The translations under genes and the position numbers were made by a program. Below the pieces are notes generated by a model. The model saw nothing but the letters and a program-made list of their open reading frames with translations, was not told the DNA's origin and ran no database searches. DNA of 64,000 bases, taken from positions 1 to 64,000 of the forward strand of contig CABRZR010000011.1 of assembly GCA_902475535.1 (NCBI GenBank), in the 5' to 3' direction. This document shows, piece by piece, positions 61,690 through 64,000 of this stretch (its first letter is position 1; every line of letters begins with the position of its first letter). Source of the DNA: QAMH01 sp900556425 (lineage in GTDB: Bacteria; Actinomycetota; Coriobacteriia; Coriobacteriales; QAMH01).

Positions 61690-61875
61690 CTAGAACAGCA
61701 TCGTGAACGCGGGGAAGCAGAACGAGATAATCAGCAACACCGAGAGAATGGTAATGCCGATGGTCTTGAGCAGGCGCATGCGCCGGTCGTGTTGCTCGCG
61801 ACGGTACTGAGCTGCCAGCTCCTGCTCGAGCTTTTGCTGCTTGTTCTTCTGATACGACTTGTTCTTGTTCGACAT
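61690..61875 (-). CDS. Small single-pass membrane protein
   Basis: A 61-residue protein: basic, Gln/Lys-rich N-terminal half (NKNKSYQKNKQQKLEQELAAQ) and one C-terminal hydrophobic helix (GITILSVLLIISFCFPAFTM). AGGG five bases before ATG 61875. It follows the amidohydrolase by 7 bases and is likely cotranscribed. Function unknown. Confidence 0.6.
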   Translation of the reverse strand: MSNKNKSYQKNKQQKLEQELAAQYRREQHDRRMRLLKTIGITILSVLLIISFCFPAFTMLF

Positions 61876-61882
61876 GACGACC

Positions 61883-63325
61883 CTATCTGTTGTAGCGGTC
61901 CTGTTTGTCCTGCGGCGCGTGCTCAATGAGCGACCTGCGCAGCGCATCGTCGCTGACTTCCTCGCGGATGCGCACACGCAAGGCACGCGCTCGATCGATA
62001 ATCGCATCACGATCGCAACCCGATACATGGACGAAGTTGTCGTAGAGGACGCGACCGGCGACCATGGTCATCTTGACGTTGTCCTGGTTAGCCGTGTAGA
62101 TGACGGCGCTCTCCGGATCGGTCGTGGGATTCTGATGCGAGTTGTGCAAGTCGATGGCGATGATGTCGGCCTGCTTGCCTGCCTCGAGCGAACCAACCTT
62201 GTCGTCGATGCCCAGGGCTTCCGCCGAGCCGATGGTCGCCATGCGCAGGGCATTCTTGGCAGACGCCTGCACGAAGCGCTCGGAACTCGTCGCGCGGGTA
62301 ATCATGAGACCGATGCGCATCTCGTCGATCATGTCTGTCGTGTCGACGGCAGCCGGAGAATCCGTGCCCAGACCAATGGTGAGACCGGCAGCCCAGAACT
62401 TCTCGAGCGGCATCGACCCCATGCCAAGCTTGGCGTTGATGCGCGGACAATAGCCGATGCGCACCTGCTTGTCGCGAAGGATACCGATATCGCGATCATC
62501 GACGTGGACGCAGTGAATCGCAAGGATACCGGGCACGTCGAGGATGCCCCAGTTGCTCACGTAGCTCACCGGCGAGGTACCCGCCGGTAACCAGGGCGGA
62601 TACGCGGCAGCGAGCTTGCCCTGCTCATGCTCGCTCACATGAACGCCAAACGGCGAGGAGCCGTAACGGATGAAGTCCGCCTCCTCCTGACTTCCCGCAA
62701 GGTGCATGGCAACGGGGATGTTCTTTTCAATCGCGACATCGGCGATAGCCTGGAAGACGCTCGGATGGCAACCGTAGACGGGACCAGGGGCAAGACCGAA
62801 ATCGAGCAGGTCGCTTCCGCACTCGTCCTTCCAGCGCTCGATCTTCTCGAGACCCTCGTGCACGACGCTCTCGGCGTGCTCCTTCTGCGTGGTCAGCACC
62901 TCGTAGTACACGCGGGCGCGCAGGCCCATCTCCTGGGCGGGGATGCGCGTGACACCCGATGCGGAGATGTCCGCTATCGTCGTGATACCGCTGGCGACGG
63001 CTTCGAGCGCACCGACGCGCGCCGAGTCAATCCAGTCCTCCTCGGTGAAGAAGGGCTCGGTATGCAGCACGTGACGCTTCCAGTCGGCATAGGGCAGGTC
63101 GCCGAACATGCCGCGCAGCGCCGTGTAGCCAAGGTGCGTGTGCAAGTCGACGAAGCCGGGCATGAGGGCAGAGAGCCCGAAATCACGAACCTCCTCCATG
63201 GGGTACTTGTCCTTGAGCTGGGACGCAGGCCCCAGGTCAAGAATCTTGTCATCGCGCACGAGAACGGCGCCGTCCTCGATGTATGGGGAGGTAATGGGAA
63301 TGACATATTTCGCGGTGAGCAGCAT
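61883..63325 (-). CDS. Amidohydrolase, MTA/SAH-deaminase-like (TrzN/SsnA group)
   Basis: A 480-residue metal-dependent hydrolase of the cyclic amidohydrolase superfamily. Metal-binding DLHTHLG (near residue 60), PVAMHLAGSQEEADF, AIHCVHVDDRDIGIL and the catalytic Asp in GLGTDSPAAVDTTDM are in the order of methylthioadenosine/S-adenosylhomocysteine deaminases, TrzN and SsnA. Substrate is not certain; purine or pterin-like amino group removal is a guess. ATG 63325. The two flanking genes are small membrane proteins. Confidence 0.88.
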   Translation of the reverse strand: MLLTAKYVIPITSPYIEDGAVLVRDDKILDLGPASQLKDKYPMEEVRDFGLSALMPGFVDLHTHLGYTALRGMFGDLPYADWKRHVLHTEPFFTEEDWIDSARVGALEAVASGITTIADISASGVTRIPAQEMGLRARVYYEVLTTQKEHAESVVHEGLEKIERWKDECGSDLLDFGLAPGPVYGCHPSVFQAIADVAIEKNIPVAMHLAGSQEEADFIRYGSSPFGVHVSEHEQGKLAAAYPPWLPAGTSPVSYVSNWGILDVPGILAIHCVHVDDRDIGILRDKQVRIGYCPRINAKLGMGSMPLEKFWAAGLTIGLGTDSPAAVDTTDMIDEMRIGLMITRATSSERFVQASAKNALRMATIGSAEALGIDDKVGSLEAGKQADIIAIDLHNSHQNPTTDPESAVIYTANQDNVKMTMVAGRVLYDNFVHVSGCDRDAIIDRARALRVRIREEVSDDALRRSLIEHAPQDKQDRYNR

Positions 63326-63337
63326 CGCGTCTCCTGT

Positions 63338-63994
63338 TTACTGGTCGCTCGGACTATCTTCGGCGGACTCCTGCGGCTTCTTCTTGCCCCAAGGCATCTT
63401 GCTCTTGCGCTCCGCACGTCGCTGCTGGTCACGCTCGATGGATGCGGCGATGGCATCGTCGAGCTCGCGGCGCTCGGTCTTGGTGAGATTGCGGGCCTTT
63501 GCCTCCTGCGCCTTCTGAATCTTGCGAATCTTGCGCAGGTCGATGTAGAACGCAATGACGAGGGCGACTATCGCGAAGATGAAGCCGATGGTGGAGATCC
63601 AGCTTGCGGTCTCCTGGAAGTCCTCGCCCAGCACGCCACTGCTGATGAGCATGTTGGGGAGCCAGGTGAGGATGATGACAACGAAGGCAGCGCCCATGGC
63701 AATCCACCAGATCCGACGCCAGAACTTATACTCGGGCAAGTCGCGCATCATCGAGACCATGGCGCGTTCGCGGCGGCGCTGTTGCTCGACCGGGTCATTC
63801 GCCTTTGTCTCGACCGGTTGGTTCTTCCTTGCCTTGGCTTCCTGCTTTGCGCGTTTGGCCTTGGCCTCCTTGGATGGAGCGTATACCGACGCACCGGCCT
63901 TGGACTTGAGCTTCGCGGAGCTTGCCGATTTCCTCGACTTGCCCTTGGGACCATCGCCCTGATTGCGTGCGTTTTGGAAATTACGCTGCGTCAT
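63338..63994 (-). CDS. Membrane protein with two helices and basic tails
   Basis: A 218-residue protein of unknown function. A strongly basic Lys/Ala/Ser-rich N-terminal half (about 1-90) is followed by two membrane helices (IWWIAMGAAFVVIILTWLPN; STIGFIFAIVALVIAFYIDL) and a Lys/Arg/Glu-rich C-terminus. ATG 63994 is 6 bases from the window edge, so its upstream signal is not visible and the start could lie beyond the window. It lies 12 bases before the amidohydrolase gene on the same strand. Confidence 0.7.
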   Translation of the reverse strand: MTQRNFQNARNQGDGPKGKSRKSASSAKLKSKAGASVYAPSKEAKAKRAKQEAKARKNQPVETKANDPVEQQRRRERAMVSMMRDLPEYKFWRRIWWIAMGAAFVVIILTWLPNMLISSGVLGEDFQETASWISTIGFIFAIVALVIAFYIDLRKIRKIQKAQEAKARNLTKTERRELDDAIAASIERDQQRRAERKSKMPWGKKKPQESAEDSPSDQ

Positions 63995-64000
63995 TCGTCA

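Overview
The window looks like a chromosomal segment of a high-GC, single-membrane actinobacterium of the class Coriobacteriia, most likely Eggerthellaceae. This is inferred from the actinobacterial-type housekeeping genes (split transketolase, paired TrkA proteins, BTAD-type regulator, release factor 2 with no programmed frameshift), the Gram-positive small SRP RNA, and a molybdopterin oxidoreductase locus faced by a multi-spanning membrane LuxR regulator, a pairing typical of gut Eggerthellaceae. No species is assigned. Most ordinary genes are on the minus strand up to about 50 kb; the plus strand carries the right-hand part.

Layout. 1-10.6 kb: minus-strand core genes tatA, greA, lysS, a glutaredoxin-like gene, clpC, a short diadenylate cyclase, ispD, ispF, cysS, rlmB and a yacP-type nuclease, plus tRNA-Pro. 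10.7-19.4 kb: a cell-surface region with a very large secreted papain-type protease, a LytTR regulator divergent from a small AT-rich XRE repressor, three NlpC/P60 wall hydrolases (one with a Tat-like signal, two with Sec signals) and a peptidoglycan-binding protein. 19.4-29.6 kb: polyprenyl synthase, tRNA-Leu, the divisome genes ftsE/ftsX/divIC, split transketolase, prfB and secA. 29.7-34 kb: an accessory regulator cluster: a large NTPase-BTAD protein, a small membrane protein, a receiver-like protein and a divergent tandem ribbon-helix-helix protein. 34-39.4 kb: HEAT-like protein, citrate synthase, recR, ybaB and dnaX. 39.6-48.5 kb: a six-gene co-directional set (molybdopterin oxidoreductase, FeS subunit, DASS transporter, amidase, Cys-rich mini-protein, radical SAM enzyme) facing a LuxR regulator gene broken by a one-base frameshift. 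48.6-52.8 kb: dedA, SRP RNA, a lipoprotein, serS and two TrkA genes. 53-61.7 kb: a complete-looking plus-strand Tad/Flp pilus operon (cpaB, cpaE, cpaF, tadB, tadC, two prepilin-like genes, TadE/TadG-like genes) ending in a DUF192 gene, then a HicAB toxin-antitoxin pair. 61.7-64 kb: an amidohydrolase between two small membrane-protein genes.

The window is peppered with short palindromic repeats of at least three types. One is built around GAGATTTCTCGACT ... CGCTCGAAATGACA, one around TGGGACAAATG ... CATTTGTCCCA, and one around TGAGACA ... TGTCTCA. They lie mainly just after stop codons, where they could act as terminators, but the first type has also entered the coding sequence of dnaX in-frame, building much of its linker. 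The most interesting items are this repeat invasion of dnaX, the DAC-only DisA-like protein, the SPF-to-SPT change in release factor 2, the protease whose catalytic residues are split by a long insertion, the molybdoenzyme/amidase/transporter/radical-SAM locus with its frameshifted regulator, and the unrecognised regulator cluster at 29.7-34 kb.
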